A DNA stretch of 64,000 nucleotides from an uncultured Saprospiraceae bacterium (GTDB lineage: Bacteria; Bacteroidota; Bacteroidia; Chitinophagales; Saprospiraceae): NCBI GenBank assembly GCA_937926205.1, contig CALEYL010000004.1:62001-126000 (forward strand), read 5' to 3'. This document shows, one piece after another, positions 49,970-58,825 of the stretch. Made by a program: the position numbers and the translations under genes. Positions within the stretch are counted from its first letter, which is position 1; each line of letters begins with the position of its first letter. A model generated the notes under the pieces. That model was not told the origin of the DNA. It did no database searches and saw nothing but the letters and a program-made list of their open reading frames with translations.

Positions 49970-51376
49970 ATGGTTACTACATTTATCATAAATCTGTTTT
50001 ACCTGGTTGGCGCTGCCAGCTTCGTATGGGGGCTTCGTTTAATGAATGCCCCGGATTCCGCACGCAAGGGCAATTTTATCGCCGGTGTAGGTATGGCAAT
50101 GGCCATCATTGCGGCTTTGATCGAACCGATTTCCGGCGCATTCGACAATTTTGCATGGATTATCGGCGGATTGGTCGTCGGGACTGCCGCCGGTTATTAT
50201 GCCGCTGTCAAAGTTGCTATGACGGCAATGCCACAAATGGTTTCTATTTTTAACGGACTTGGTGGCGCCTGCGCGGTCATTTTGGGCCTCGTTGAAATCT
50301 TGTTGATTTACAGTGGTGAACGGGAAGCCTCCAGCAGTGCGCTGATTATCATTACACTTACCATCATTATTGGTGGAATAGCCTTTACCGGCAGTTTTCT
50401 GGCCTATGGAAAGCTGCAGGGCCTCGTAAATGACAGCGCCGTTACGCTGAAACGGCACGGCCTGGTGAACATGCTGCTTTTGGCATTGACGCTGGCTTGT
50501 GGTGTTTTTGTCTTTCTGCAGGGCGCACAGGGAAGTCCGATGTGGGCCTTGATTTTCATTGGGATTGCCATGGTTTACGGCGTTTCTTTTGTGGCGCCGA
50601 TCGGCGGGGCCGACATGCCGGTCGTCATTTCGTTACTCAACTCTTTTTCTGGCTTATCTGCTGCTGCTGCTGGCCTGATTTATGGCAGCCGCTTCATGCT
50701 TATCGGCGGTATTTTGGTAGGTGCTGCAGGCACCATCCTTACTGTTATGATGTGTAATGCGATGAACCGATCCTTGATGAATGTTTTGATCGGCGGCTTT
50801 GGCGGCGGTGCTACAGGGGGCGCTCAGGGGGCAACGGGCTCTCAGGTTGTGAAAGAAATTTCTCTGGCCGATGCCGCAATTTTGTTGTTTTATTCCAAAT
50901 CAGTGGTTTTTGTTCCTGGTTACGGTCTCGCTGTTGCCCAGGCACAGAAAATCTGTAAAGAAATTGACGACCAGTTGGAAGCCAATGGGGTAGAAGTGCG
51001 TTATGCCATACACCCTGTTGCAGGCCGGATGCCTGGACACATGAACGTTTTGCTGGCTGAAGCGGATGTCCCTTATCCCAAGTTGCTTGACCTTGACGAC
51101 GCCAACAATGCTCTGCAAAATGCCGATGTCGCCATCGTGGTGGGCGCAAACGACGTTGTTAACCCCGCAGCTGAAAACGATCCGTCAAGCCCGATTTATG
51201 GCATGCCGGTATTGAAAGTGTGGCAGGCAAAACACGTTATTGTCATCAAGCGCAGCATGGGCGCGGGTTATGCAGGTATCGAAAACCCTCTGTTCTTTCA
51301 TGAAAGAAACAAGATGCTTTTCGGTGATGCAAAAGCAGTGTTGTCAAAATTGAACGCTGAATTGAAAAACCAATAA
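49970..51376 (+). CDS. pntB: NAD(P) transhydrogenase beta subunit
   Basis: 468 residues: about nine membrane helices in the first 270 residues, then the NADP(H)-binding domain III with VPGYGLAVAQAQ, HPVAGRMPGHMNVLLAEADV and VGANDVVNPAA. Also MPQMVSIFNGLGGACA in the channel region. It forms the proton-translocating transhydrogenase with the two alpha pieces. In this window, icd and zwf are further NADPH sources. Last gene of the three-gene pnt unit, 48 bases before the SPFH gene. Confidence 0.98.
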   Translation: MVTTFIINLFYLVGAASFVWGLRLMNAPDSARKGNFIAGVGMAMAIIAALIEPISGAFDNFAWIIGGLVVGTAAGYYAAVKVAMTAMPQMVSIFNGLGGACAVILGLVEILLIYSGEREASSSALIIITLTIIIGGIAFTGSFLAYGKLQGLVNDSAVTLKRHGLVNMLLLALTLACGVFVFLQGAQGSPMWALIFIGIAMVYGVSFVAPIGGADMPVVISLLNSFSGLSAAAAGLIYGSRFMLIGGILVGAAGTILTVMMCNAMNRSLMNVLIGGFGGGATGGAQGATGSQVVKEISLADAAILLFYSKSVVFVPGYGLAVAQAQKICKEIDDQLEANGVEVRYAIHPVAGRMPGHMNVLLAEADVPYPKLLDLDDANNALQNADVAIVVGANDVVNPAAENDPSSPIYGMPVLKVWQAKHVIVIKRSMGAGYAGIENPLFFHERNKMLFGDAKAVLSKLNAELKNQ

Positions 51377-51424
51377 CCAGGCTGTATTGTTGTAACAGAA
51401 CGATAAAGTCTAAAAACTACAAAT

Positions 51425-52375
51425 ATGGAAATGTTATTAGCTCCAATTTTTCTTGGCCTACTGGTCATCTTTTCCAGCTTTTTTACGGTAAAACAGCAAT
51501 CTGCTGCGATCATGGAGCGACTGGGAAAATTTCACTCTATCAGGAGTTCCGGATTGCACTTCAAAGTGCCTTTTATCGACCGTATTACCGGGCGAATCAA
51601 CCTGAAAATCCAACAATTGGATGTCATGGTTGAAACGAAAACCAAGGACAACGTTTTTGTAAAACTGAAAGTTTCTGTACAGTTTAAAGTCTTGGAAGAC
51701 GCGGTTTACGATGCTTTTTACAAACTGGAAAATCCTTACGAGCAAATTACTGCTTATGTTTTTGATACCGTACGGGCTGAAGTTCCGAAAATGAAACTGG
51801 ACGACGTTTTTGAACGCAAAGACGACATTGCAGTGGCCATTCGCCGGGAACTGGAAGAAGCCATGAATGAATATGGATATGGCATTGTAAAAGCATTGGT
51901 GACGGACATTGACCCGGATCATGCCGTAAAAAATGCCATGAACCGGATTAACGCTGCAGAACGCGAAAAATTAGCGGCAGAATATGAAGGGGAATCTGAG
52001 CGTATCCGCATTGTGGCCAAGGCCAAGGCCGAAGCCGAAAGCAAGCGTCTTCAGGGCCAGGGTATAGCTGATCAGCGTCGCGAAATCGCCAGAGGTCTTG
52101 AAGAATCAGTCGATATCCTCAACCGGGTTGGCATCAACTCTCAGGAAGCCTCTGCTCTGATTGTCGTTACCCAGCATTACGATACCCTTCAGGCCATCGG
52201 ACAAAGCAGCCACAGTAACCTTATTCTGCTGCCAAATACGCCTAATGCTGGTGTAGACATGCTTTCGCAGATGGTTGCTTCTTTTTCTGCCTCGCAGCAA
52301 ATGGCTGAAGACATGAAAAAAGGCAAAAACATGCTCGAATTGAAAAATCCTGAAAAGATTAAGACAACAAAATAA
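51425..52375 (+). CDS. SPFH-domain (stomatin/prohibitin-like) membrane protein
   Basis: 316 residues with one N-terminal membrane helix (LLAPIFLGLLVIFSSFF), then the SPFH/Band 7 domain (VKQQSAAIMERLGKFHSIRS, GLHFKVPFIDRI, VMVETKTKDNVFV) and a coiled-coil tail (AINAAEREKLAAEYEGE-type, NAAEREKLAAEYEGESERI, cut here). Such scaffolds organise membrane microdomains and often modulate proteases, but no FtsH or NfeD gene is adjacent. A strong terminator follows at 52392-52430, so it may share transcription with pntB or be a unit of its own. Confidence 0.95.
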   Translation: MEMLLAPIFLGLLVIFSSFFTVKQQSAAIMERLGKFHSIRSSGLHFKVPFIDRITGRINLKIQQLDVMVETKTKDNVFVKLKVSVQFKVLEDAVYDAFYKLENPYEQITAYVFDTVRAEVPKMKLDDVFERKDDIAVAIRRELEEAMNEYGYGIVKALVTDIDPDHAVKNAMNRINAAEREKLAAEYEGESERIRIVAKAKAEAESKRLQGQGIADQRREIARGLEESVDILNRVGINSQEASALIVVTQHYDTLQAIGQSSHSNLILLPNTPNAGVDMLSQMVASFSASQQMAEDMKKGKNMLELKNPEKIKTTK

Positions 52376-52391
52376 GATTAGATACGTATAA

Positions 52392-52430
52392 CAGGAATGG
52401 CCTGCGAATCAGCCTCGCAGGCCATTCCTG
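52392..52430 (+). terminator. Intrinsic terminator after SPFH gene
   Basis: Perfect 16-bp stem, CAGGAATGGCCTGCGA (52392-52407) with TCGCAGGCCATTCCTG (52415-52430), followed by TATTTATTTT. Confidence 0.8.
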
Positions 52431-52495
52431 TATTTATTTTATACCAAATCATCATCCCTTTGGTTGTTGTAAACCACAAGGAAAAACTACGCAAT

Positions 52496-53416
52496 ATGAA
52501 CAACAACAGAACCGTCGTCATCCTGGCTGTTTTACTCTTATTATCCCTGATTGGATTGGGCTGGTTTTGGACAAAAAGCAGCCGGCTTCAGGGAGAAAAC
52601 ACCGGCTTTGAAACGCAGGTTGACTCATTAAGTACGCTCAAATACGATCTGCTCGACAATATCGATAGCTTGCAAACGGCCTATCAGCTCATCATTGCAA
52701 AAAATGATTCTTTGGGCGTTTCGCTGGAAGATGCTTTGCAAACGGTCGCGGGACAGAATGAACAATTGAAAAGCCTTAAGCGCCAGAATTCCAATGACAA
52801 AAAAGGGCTGCTGCAGCAAATCAACCAATTGCGGGCATTAAAATCGGAACTGGAAGGCAATATCGGCCAGTTGATTGAAGAAAATGAATCCCTCCGTCAG
52901 GAAAATTCGGAGCTTACTGAACAGGTAGAGACGGCAACAAAACGCAATCAGGAGCTTGCTGATAAATCCAGTAAACTGGAATCGGCTAACCTTGCCCTGC
53001 AATCTGACCTCAGCCAGTTGCGTGCCAAAAGTGTTCGGGCATCCGGATTTTTGGTTGACCTGCAAACACGGAGTTCAAAAACAACTTCAAAGTCAGGCCG
53101 GGTGCGTAACCTAAGCATTGCCTTCGATGTTGTAGATGTCCCACAGGAACACCAGGGGACTCATACACTTTATCTGGTCATAACCGATGCCAATGGAAAC
53201 CCGATCGCCAGCGATAATCCGGTCAGAAAGCGCATTGAAGCCAATGGCATGGTTGCCGAAATCATTGCACAACAAGCAAAGGAAGTAACGCTGGAAGAAT
53301 CACAGCGTTTGAATTTCAATTACCCCATTAGTGAAAAGCTGAAAAGAGGGACTTATCAGGTCTCCATTTATTCAGATCTGGGGTTGTTGGGCTCTTCAAA
53401 CGTGAAAGTGACTTAG
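52496..53416 (+). CDS. Membrane-anchored coiled-coil protein of unknown function
   Basis: 306 residues from ATG 52496, which puts an anchor helix (VVILAVLLLLSLIGLGWFW) at residues 6-24. Residues about 35-185 are a long coiled coil (QINQLRALKSELEGNIGQLI, ENESLRQENSELTEQVE), followed by a C-terminal beta-rich domain of about 110 residues (RNLSIAFDVVDVPQEHQGTH, TLYLVITDANGNPI). It is likely periplasmic with the coiled coil spanning away from the inner membrane. Similar proteins occur upstream of OmpA-family genes in Bacteroidota; here an OmpA lipoprotein follows 65 bases on. Confidence 0.83.
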   Translation: MNNNRTVVILAVLLLLSLIGLGWFWTKSSRLQGENTGFETQVDSLSTLKYDLLDNIDSLQTAYQLIIAKNDSLGVSLEDALQTVAGQNEQLKSLKRQNSNDKKGLLQQINQLRALKSELEGNIGQLIEENESLRQENSELTEQVETATKRNQELADKSSKLESANLALQSDLSQLRAKSVRASGFLVDLQTRSSKTTSKSGRVRNLSIAFDVVDVPQEHQGTHTLYLVITDANGNPIASDNPVRKRIEANGMVAEIIAQQAKEVTLEESQRLNFNYPISEKLKRGTYQVSIYSDLGLLGSSNVKVT

Positions 53417-53481
53417 AGCTTGTACCAGCCGATTGAGAGATTCCCGAACAAGCTCTTAATACAAGTGTAAATATTGTAATA

Positions 53482-54345
53482 ATGAAGGTTTTTAAAGGTG
53501 TATTGTTGCTGTCAATGGGCTTGCTGACCCTGTCTTCCTGTGTATCCAAAAAGAAGTTTACCCGGGAAATCACAGCAGCGTCTGAGCGGGAAAAAGCACT
53601 CCAGGAGGAATTGTTGCTCACGAAAGGCAGGGTGCTGAGCATGGAAACAATGAACAGCAACCTGACCCAATCGGTAACGACGCTTCAGGAGGATAAATTA
53701 AGGCTGGAGAATGAAAAAATGCGCCTTGAAGGCCAAATTCGCCAGCTTTCCAGTGACCAGGTCGATCAAAAACAGCAGTTTGAATCCGCGTTGCAGGAAC
53801 AGGTAAAGGCGCTGGAAGAAAAGGAACAAACGCTGAATGCCTTGCAGGAACTCATCAGCAAGCGCAATGAAAAGCTGAATACGCTACAGGAAGACCTCAA
53901 ATTCGTCTTAAAATCATATTCCGCAGACGACGTTTCGGTGGAAGTGAAAGACGGTAAGTTGATCCTGACGGCTGCCGACCAGTTGGTATTTGATGCAGGT
54001 ACAGCGTTGGTGACGCGTAAAGGACGGGAAGTGATCGGACTGACAGCAGCGGCTTTCGCCAAATATCCTGACATTGACATTGCGATTGTTTGTCACACCG
54101 ACAACACAAGCCCGTCAAAAAAGAGCAATGCCAGAGACAATTGGGAATTCAGTTCGGTACGTGCTGCCGTAATAACGAGGGTGCTGACCAACGAATTTTT
54201 TCTGAATGCCAACCAGGTTAGCGCTGTCGGACGTGGCGAGTTTCAGCCCAAAGGTTCCAACGAAACGAAAGAAGGCCGCACCCAAAATCGTCGCATTGAA
54301 ATCGTTGTGACTGTTAAAATGCAGGATTGGGGCGCAAAGTTGTAG
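53482..54345 (+). CDS. OmpA-family lipoprotein with coiled coil
   Basis: 287 residues. Lipoprotein signal with Cys20 (LLLSMGLLTLSSC), then a coiled coil from about 28 to 150, then an OmpA C-terminal peptidoglycan-binding domain: LVFDAGTALVTRKGREV, DIDIAIVCHTDN, SSVRAAVITRVL, SAVGRGEFQPKGSNE and RTQNRRIEIVV. Expected to tether the outer membrane to peptidoglycan. Partner of the coiled-coil protein upstream. Its last 32 bases overlap the convergent PLD gene. Confidence 0.93.
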   Translation: MKVFKGVLLLSMGLLTLSSCVSKKKFTREITAASEREKALQEELLLTKGRVLSMETMNSNLTQSVTTLQEDKLRLENEKMRLEGQIRQLSSDQVDQKQQFESALQEQVKALEEKEQTLNALQELISKRNEKLNTLQEDLKFVLKSYSADDVSVEVKDGKLILTAADQLVFDAGTALVTRKGREVIGLTAAAFAKYPDIDIAIVCHTDNTSPSKKSNARDNWEFSSVRAAVITRVLTNEFFLNANQVSAVGRGEFQPKGSNETKEGRTQNRRIEIVVTVKMQDWGAKL

Positions 54346-55324
54346 CGTTCAATGTTTCTACTACCTGCAGCCCTGAACCCGAATATCGCCGCAGGGCTCT
54401 TCCCGGTTTCAGGATGGCCGGATCGGGCACAACCGCCTGTTCCGGCCATTTTATCCAGGGCACGTACCTGCTGACACAATATCCGGGCAAAATGGACGCT
54501 TCGGGATCAGAAGAAACGAGCCCAAGGGCGAGTAGGTGTCGTTTGGGTTCAACGGCAATCAAAATATCTCCGGGCCTCATTTTCAAGCAATAACGAGCTG
54601 TTGCCTGCAAATTTTTCTGCTCTTCCTGCGCCAGGAGCCATCCGCAAAAAGCATCCTTTTCCCAAAGTGGTTGTCGCTGCCAGTATTTTTCCATGCATGG
54701 ATTCGCCCGGTAATAATGCAGCTGCCCGGCGTAACACTGGCGCCAAACAGGCATTTCCCTGACATTAAAAGGTGCAATCCAAACCTTACCTCCGGCGATG
54801 ATGGCTTTGCGCAGATCCTGAGCAGACCAAAGCGTTGGTTGGTGCACTTGCTGGAAAGAAATGTTTCTTACCGGCTTGTTCATCAATAGACTTAATGGCT
54901 TGCTTTGCAAAACCAAATCATCGAATGCATCTGTAAATTCAATGGCCATTTGTGGGCTATCCCAAATGATGACGTGGTCGAAATGGTCGCTGCCAGTCCA
55001 GTTGAAAGAGCCATTTAACACGCGCCTGCCATCCGCTATGGCAAATTTGTGGTGCATGAGAACAGGGCCGGGGAAGCCAAAAATCTTTGCGCCTGCATTT
55101 TCCAAAGCCCTGAAATCCAGTCCGCCCTGACGAAAGTTGATTTGGTCGAAATTGACGACGAGCTGCACTTCAAGCCCCCCTCCAATTTTCTGCAAGAGCA
55201 GGCTTCCCAGTTCCGGATGGGTAAACCAGCAGACGGCGATGCTTAAGGACTGGCTGGCTCCGGCAATAAAACTGGCTACCATTTCAGCGCAGCGTGAAAA
55301 GGTTAACACTGGGTTTGAATGCAT
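54314..55324 (-). CDS. Phospholipase D-like protein with EVE-like C-terminal domain
   Basis: 336 residues from ATG 55324; ATGs at 55384 and 55282 are alternatives. The N-terminal part is a single-HKD PLD unit (Nuc/Cls-like): SIAVCWFTHPEL, GLEVQLVVNFDQINFRQGG, and MHHKFAIADGRRVLNGSFNW, with the H-K-D set in HHKFAIAD. The C-terminal 120 residues (WEKDAFCGWLLAQEEQKN, LKMRPGDILIAVEPKRHLLA, LGLVSSDPE, VPWIKWP) have the layout of EVE/PUA-like domains that bind modified nucleotides. A single HKD would act as a dimer, as in small nucleases. The EVE call is by pattern, not search. It overlaps the OmpA gene's 3' end by 32 bases, convergently. Confidence 0.75.
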   Translation of the reverse strand: MHSNPVLTFSRCAEMVASFIAGASQSLSIAVCWFTHPELGSLLLQKIGGGLEVQLVVNFDQINFRQGGLDFRALENAGAKIFGFPGPVLMHHKFAIADGRRVLNGSFNWTGSDHFDHVIIWDSPQMAIEFTDAFDDLVLQSKPLSLLMNKPVRNISFQQVHQPTLWSAQDLRKAIIAGGKVWIAPFNVREMPVWRQCYAGQLHYYRANPCMEKYWQRQPLWEKDAFCGWLLAQEEQKNLQATARYCLKMRPGDILIAVEPKRHLLALGLVSSDPEASILPGYCVSRYVPWIKWPEQAVVPDPAILKPGRALRRYSGSGLQVVETLNATTLRPNPAF

Positions 55325-55594
55325 GCTGCAATTAACAAAAAAAGCACTGTTGGACGGTCCCTTCCGGCAGAAAGGGCTGCCCAAAGGCCTGCTTTGGCTT
55401 AAAATGTCCGGAAATGTCCGATTGGTGTAATGTCGTTGGGAGGCCCGCTCGCAACCACCCTCTCGTCAAAAGCGTTCGCTCGCTGCGACCTGCGGTCGCA
55501 TGCGGGTCAAAGCTGCGGGCTGAACCCTTTGCTGTCTAAAACACCGTAGATACAGTGGTTTCGTCCCTGTCTAGCCGGTCCCGTGTCATCGGTG

Positions 55595-55690
55595 TCATCG
55601 CTGACTGCCGTCAGGCAGGTGCGTTCCTACTGACGCTTTTTTGAAAACGCTCCTGCCTGCCGGCAAGGCAGGGATAACACAAATGACGCT
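55595..55690. repeat. Inverted pair of the CCGTCAGGCAGG / GCGTTATCCCTG repeat
   Basis: Two facing units: GTCATCGCTGACTGCCGTCA at about 55598 and, on the other strand, TTTTCAGCGTCATTTGTGTT followed by ATCCCTGCCTTGCCGGCAGG. The unit at 25885-25930 has TTTTCTGCGTCATTCGCGTT followed by ATCCCTGACTGCCGTCAGGC. Confidence 0.6.
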
Positions 55691-55880
55691 GAAAACGCGG
55701 ATTGCCTGCCTGGCCGGCTAAGCAGGCTCGCCTACCGGCCGGCAGGCCTGCACAGACAGGCTGTGCTAAATAACTCACTTTTCTAAGGTTGTAATCAGCT
55801 TGTGCACCAGCAGGTTGGTAAAGCCAGCCTGCTATCGGTAAAGGATTGCCTTTTCCTTTCCCTTTAAGCTCAAAAATGCT

Positions 55881-55888
55881 TAAATTTG
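55881..55888 (+). promoter_or_regulatory. -7 box (TAAATTTG) upstream of engB
   Basis: Fits TAnnTTTG, 28 bases before the engB ATG at 55917, giving a short leader. The -33 region is not distinct. Confidence 0.45.
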
Positions 55889-55916
55889 CCAACGCTTACC
55901 GCAAAATGTGTTATAA

Positions 55917-56528
55917 ATGGATATCCGCAGTGCTGAATACCAGGGAAGTTTTACGACAGAACCCGCATGCCCCCAGGACAATAGACCCGAATATGCTTTC
56001 GTAGGGCGATCAAATGTCGGGAAGTCATCGCTCATCAATATGCTTACAGGCAAAAAAGGGCTGGCCAAGGTGTCCGGGACGCCTGGCAAGACGCAAACCC
56101 TCAATTATTTTCTGATCAACAATGCCTGGTATCTGGTGGATCTGCCCGGCTATGGCTATGCCCGCACAGCCAAAACGCAGCGCAAAAGCTGGAGTAAAAT
56201 GACGATCAGCTATTTGTCGAAGCGCAGCAGTCTGGAATGCGTTTTTGTTTTGCTCGATTCCAACATACCGCCTCAGGCGATAGACCTGGCGTTTATGACC
56301 AAACTGGCGGAAATGGAAATACCTTTTGTTATTGCCTACACGAAAACAGACCGGGTTTCAAAGAAAATACTGAGCGACAACATAAAGGCCATTCAAAAAG
56401 CCATGTTGCCGCGCTGGAATGAATTACCGCCACAGTTTATTACCTCAGCAGAAAAAAGAACCGGAAGAGAAGATATTCTGGAATTCATTGGTCAGGTAAA
56501 CGCGCAGATAGCTGACGCCATAAAATGA
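55917..56528 (+). CDS. engB: Ribosome biogenesis GTPase EngB (YihA/YsxC)
   Basis: 203 residues. Switch and G motifs: G1 GRSNVGKSSLINML, G2 region SGTPGKTQTLNYF, G3 DLPGYGYA, G4 YTKTDRVS. TrmE-Era-EngA-EngB-Septin class GTPase that assists large-subunit ribosome assembly. The stop codon overlaps the start of the acyltransferase gene by four bases (ATGA), so the two are co-translated. Confidence 0.97.
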   Translation: MDIRSAEYQGSFTTEPACPQDNRPEYAFVGRSNVGKSSLINMLTGKKGLAKVSGTPGKTQTLNYFLINNAWYLVDLPGYGYARTAKTQRKSWSKMTISYLSKRSSLECVFVLLDSNIPPQAIDLAFMTKLAEMEIPFVIAYTKTDRVSKKILSDNIKAIQKAMLPRWNELPPQFITSAEKRTGREDILEFIGQVNAQIADAIK

Positions 56529-58225
56529 GTGAAGAAAAGAAACAATACCCGCCAGTTTTTCCTGACATTGAAGACTGGCCAATTCATAAATTGAGCGAGG
56601 ACCGCCGCAATTTCGTCAAAGAGATTGATGAATTTATGCTGCGCCGTTTTCTCAAACAGTCGCCTACTGAACTCACCGACCTGATTGCAAAAACCATCTT
56701 TCTTGAACGCATCCGCATCAAGGAAGAGGCCTGGAAAGTGGACCCGCCGAATGAGCGCCAGTTCTGGAGGCGCATTGGCAAAAAGCTCGTACGCAATTCG
56801 CTGGATCGGAATGATCAGGAAGCGGGCGCCAATAACGAGGAAATCCTGCGTCAAATTGTGAACCGCTACTCTGAGGAAATTGTGGGTACTTTCCGCACCG
56901 GTACGTTCCTTTTTGCGCGGCGTTTTCTCACTTTTTTCTTTACCCGCCTGCTCAACACTGCCGCCGGAAAAAATATGGCCCGTTTTTGGGGTAGCCGCTA
57001 CCGCCTTCAGGATCGCTTTATCGTCAGAGGGGAAATCGAAACGGTGCGCAGCCTGATGACCAAAGGCACGGTTGTCGTAGTTCCAACACATTTCAGCAAT
57101 TTGGATTCCATCCTGATCGGCTATGCACTCGATGCTTTTGCCGGTTTGCCCTCTTTTTCCTACGGCGCAGGCTTGAATCTCTACAATACAGGTTACACGG
57201 CCTATTTTATGAATCGCCTGGGGGCTTATCGGGTAGACAGGCGCAAGAAAAATCCAATCTACCTGGAAACGTTGAAAACGATGTCAAACCTGTCGATTCA
57301 ACGCGGGGTGAACAGCCTCTTTTTTCCGGGTGGAACCCGTGCCCGGTCCGGCATGCCGGAGGACAAGCTCAAATTGGGATTGCTTGGCTCCGTCGTGGAA
57401 GCACAGCGGGCCATGTGCCAGCGCAGCAATACAGGCAAAGTATTTGTTGTGCCCCTGGTGCTGAGTTATCACTTTGTGCTTGAAGCAGAGTTTCTCATCG
57501 AACAGCATTTGCGTCAGGTTGGTAAGGAACGCTATATGGGGCGCGATGCTTCGCATAGTCCGTGGCGAATTTTTCAATTCGTCTGGAAGTTTTTTGCCGA
57601 AGGCAATGATGTCACGATTTCAATCGGTCAACCCATGGATGTATTGGGCAATCCGGTAGATGCACAGGGCAACAGCTACGATCAATACGGAAACCATCTC
57701 GACATTGCTGCTTATTTTAAGACGAAAGGCGAAGTGAAGGAAGACCTGCAGCGCGAGTCAGAATATACGAAAATCCTGGGCGAACACATCGTTGAGCGTT
57801 ACCGGAAAGACAACATCGTGCTGACCAGTCACCTGGTGGCTTTTGCTGCGTTTGAGATGTTGAAATATCAAAATCCAAGACTTGACCTTTACGGCCTCCT
57901 GCGCCTGCCGGCAGACGATTATGTATTTCCTAAGGAACCCCTGCATGAAGTGGTGACGCAATTGCGGGAAGCGTTGTTGCAAATGGAGAAACAAGGGGAT
58001 ATCAAGCTCTCTGAGCAGATGTACTGGGAAATTGACAAACTTATCGAAGACGGCATGTCGCATTTGGGGAATTACCATTTAACTGAACCGCTTTACGAAA
58101 ACAAAAAAGGGCAGATTGTCAGCGACAATTTCAAACTGCTTTATTTTTACCACAACCGCCTGGAAAACTATGGGTTGCACCGCAAGATTAAGTGGAAACA
58201 ACTGGAGCTTCAGGAAATGGAATGA
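56525..58225 (+). CDS. Glycerol-3-phosphate/lysophospholipid acyltransferase-like protein
   Basis: 566 residues. The acyltransferase blocks are VVVPTHFSNLDSILIGYAL (HxxxxD), AYRVDRRKKNP, FFPGGTRARSG and VPLVLSYHFVLEAEFL, in the order found in PlsB/PlsC-type enzymes. The N-terminal 180 residues and C-terminal 200 are helical and not recognised. One hydrophobic segment around FLFARRFLTFFFTRLL may bind the membrane. It is likely an inner-membrane enzyme of phospholipid synthesis or remodelling. It is coupled to engB by an ATGA overlap. Confidence 0.85.
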   Translation: MSEEKKQYPPVFPDIEDWPIHKLSEDRRNFVKEIDEFMLRRFLKQSPTELTDLIAKTIFLERIRIKEEAWKVDPPNERQFWRRIGKKLVRNSLDRNDQEAGANNEEILRQIVNRYSEEIVGTFRTGTFLFARRFLTFFFTRLLNTAAGKNMARFWGSRYRLQDRFIVRGEIETVRSLMTKGTVVVVPTHFSNLDSILIGYALDAFAGLPSFSYGAGLNLYNTGYTAYFMNRLGAYRVDRRKKNPIYLETLKTMSNLSIQRGVNSLFFPGGTRARSGMPEDKLKLGLLGSVVEAQRAMCQRSNTGKVFVVPLVLSYHFVLEAEFLIEQHLRQVGKERYMGRDASHSPWRIFQFVWKFFAEGNDVTISIGQPMDVLGNPVDAQGNSYDQYGNHLDIAAYFKTKGEVKEDLQRESEYTKILGEHIVERYRKDNIVLTSHLVAFAAFEMLKYQNPRLDLYGLLRLPADDYVFPKEPLHEVVTQLREALLQMEKQGDIKLSEQMYWEIDKLIEDGMSHLGNYHLTEPLYENKKGQIVSDNFKLLYFYHNRLENYGLHRKIKWKQLELQEME

Positions 58226-58272
58226 TTATTGTCCGGCCATTGGCGTGATGTAAAGACAAGCCAAGCAAACGA

Positions 58273-58824
58273 ATGAGTGCCATGAATTTTATTGTATACG
58301 ACCTGGAGGCTACGTGTTGGGAAGGAAGCCCTGTTACCTTGCAGCAGGAAACCATCGAAATCGGGGCAGTTCGCCTCGATGAATACGGCGATATTGAAAG
58401 CGTTTTTCAAAGCTTTGTCCGCCCGGTGGTGAATCAGGTTTTATCTGATTTTTGCACTCAATTGACCAGCATCAGCCAGATTGATGTGAACCGGGCCGGC
58501 CGGTTTCCGGAAGTCGTCAAGGCTTTTCAGGACTGGGCCGAAGTTTACGACGAAGAATACCTGCTTTGCTCCTGGGGCAATTTTGATAAAAAACTACTGG
58601 TTGCAGATTGCAAATTGCACGACCTTGACGATGAATGGCTCGATGCCCACATCAACCTGAAGCAGCAATACCACGAGTTTAAAAAATTGCGCCAGCCCCG
58701 GGGGCTGAAAGCTTCCATAGTGGCTGAAGGCCTGGAGTTTTCAGGACGCCATCACCGTGCCATTGACGATGCAGAAAACCTGGCGCAGCTATTTATTAAG
58801 TACCGTGATTTATGGCGGTATTAA
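58273..58824 (+). CDS. DEDDh 3'-5' exonuclease (ERI-1/KapD-like)
   Basis: 183 residues covering one exonuclease domain. Motif I is VYDLEATCWEG (two acidic ligands), motif II LLCSWGNFDKKLL, motif III the HHRAIDDAEN block with the histidine-aspartate pair. The DLEATCW start is typical of the ERI-1/KapD branch, which trims single-stranded RNA or DNA. ATG 58273 or 58282 (MNFIVYD) may start it. Substrate not known; it follows the acyltransferase gene by 47 bases, convergent with galK. Confidence 0.92.
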   Translation: MSAMNFIVYDLEATCWEGSPVTLQQETIEIGAVRLDEYGDIESVFQSFVRPVVNQVLSDFCTQLTSISQIDVNRAGRFPEVVKAFQDWAEVYDEEYLLCSWGNFDKKLLVADCKLHDLDDEWLDAHINLKQQYHEFKKLRQPRGLKASIVAEGLEFSGRHHRAIDDAENLAQLFIKYRDLWRY

Positions 58825-58825
58825 T

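Larger units (their letters stand above)
55325..55916. other. Repeat-rich intergenic region between PLD gene and engB
   Basis: 592 bases with no supported ORF. From about 55590 it contains GACTGCCGTCAGGCAGGTGC, then its partner inverted as GCCTGCCGGCAAGGCAGGGA with CAAATGACGCTGAAAACGCG; both halves match strings around 25885-25930. Further palindromes (GCCTACCGGCCGGCAGGC, GCGACCTGCGGTCGC) make this a REP-like cluster. The engB promoter box lies near the end. Confidence 0.6.
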
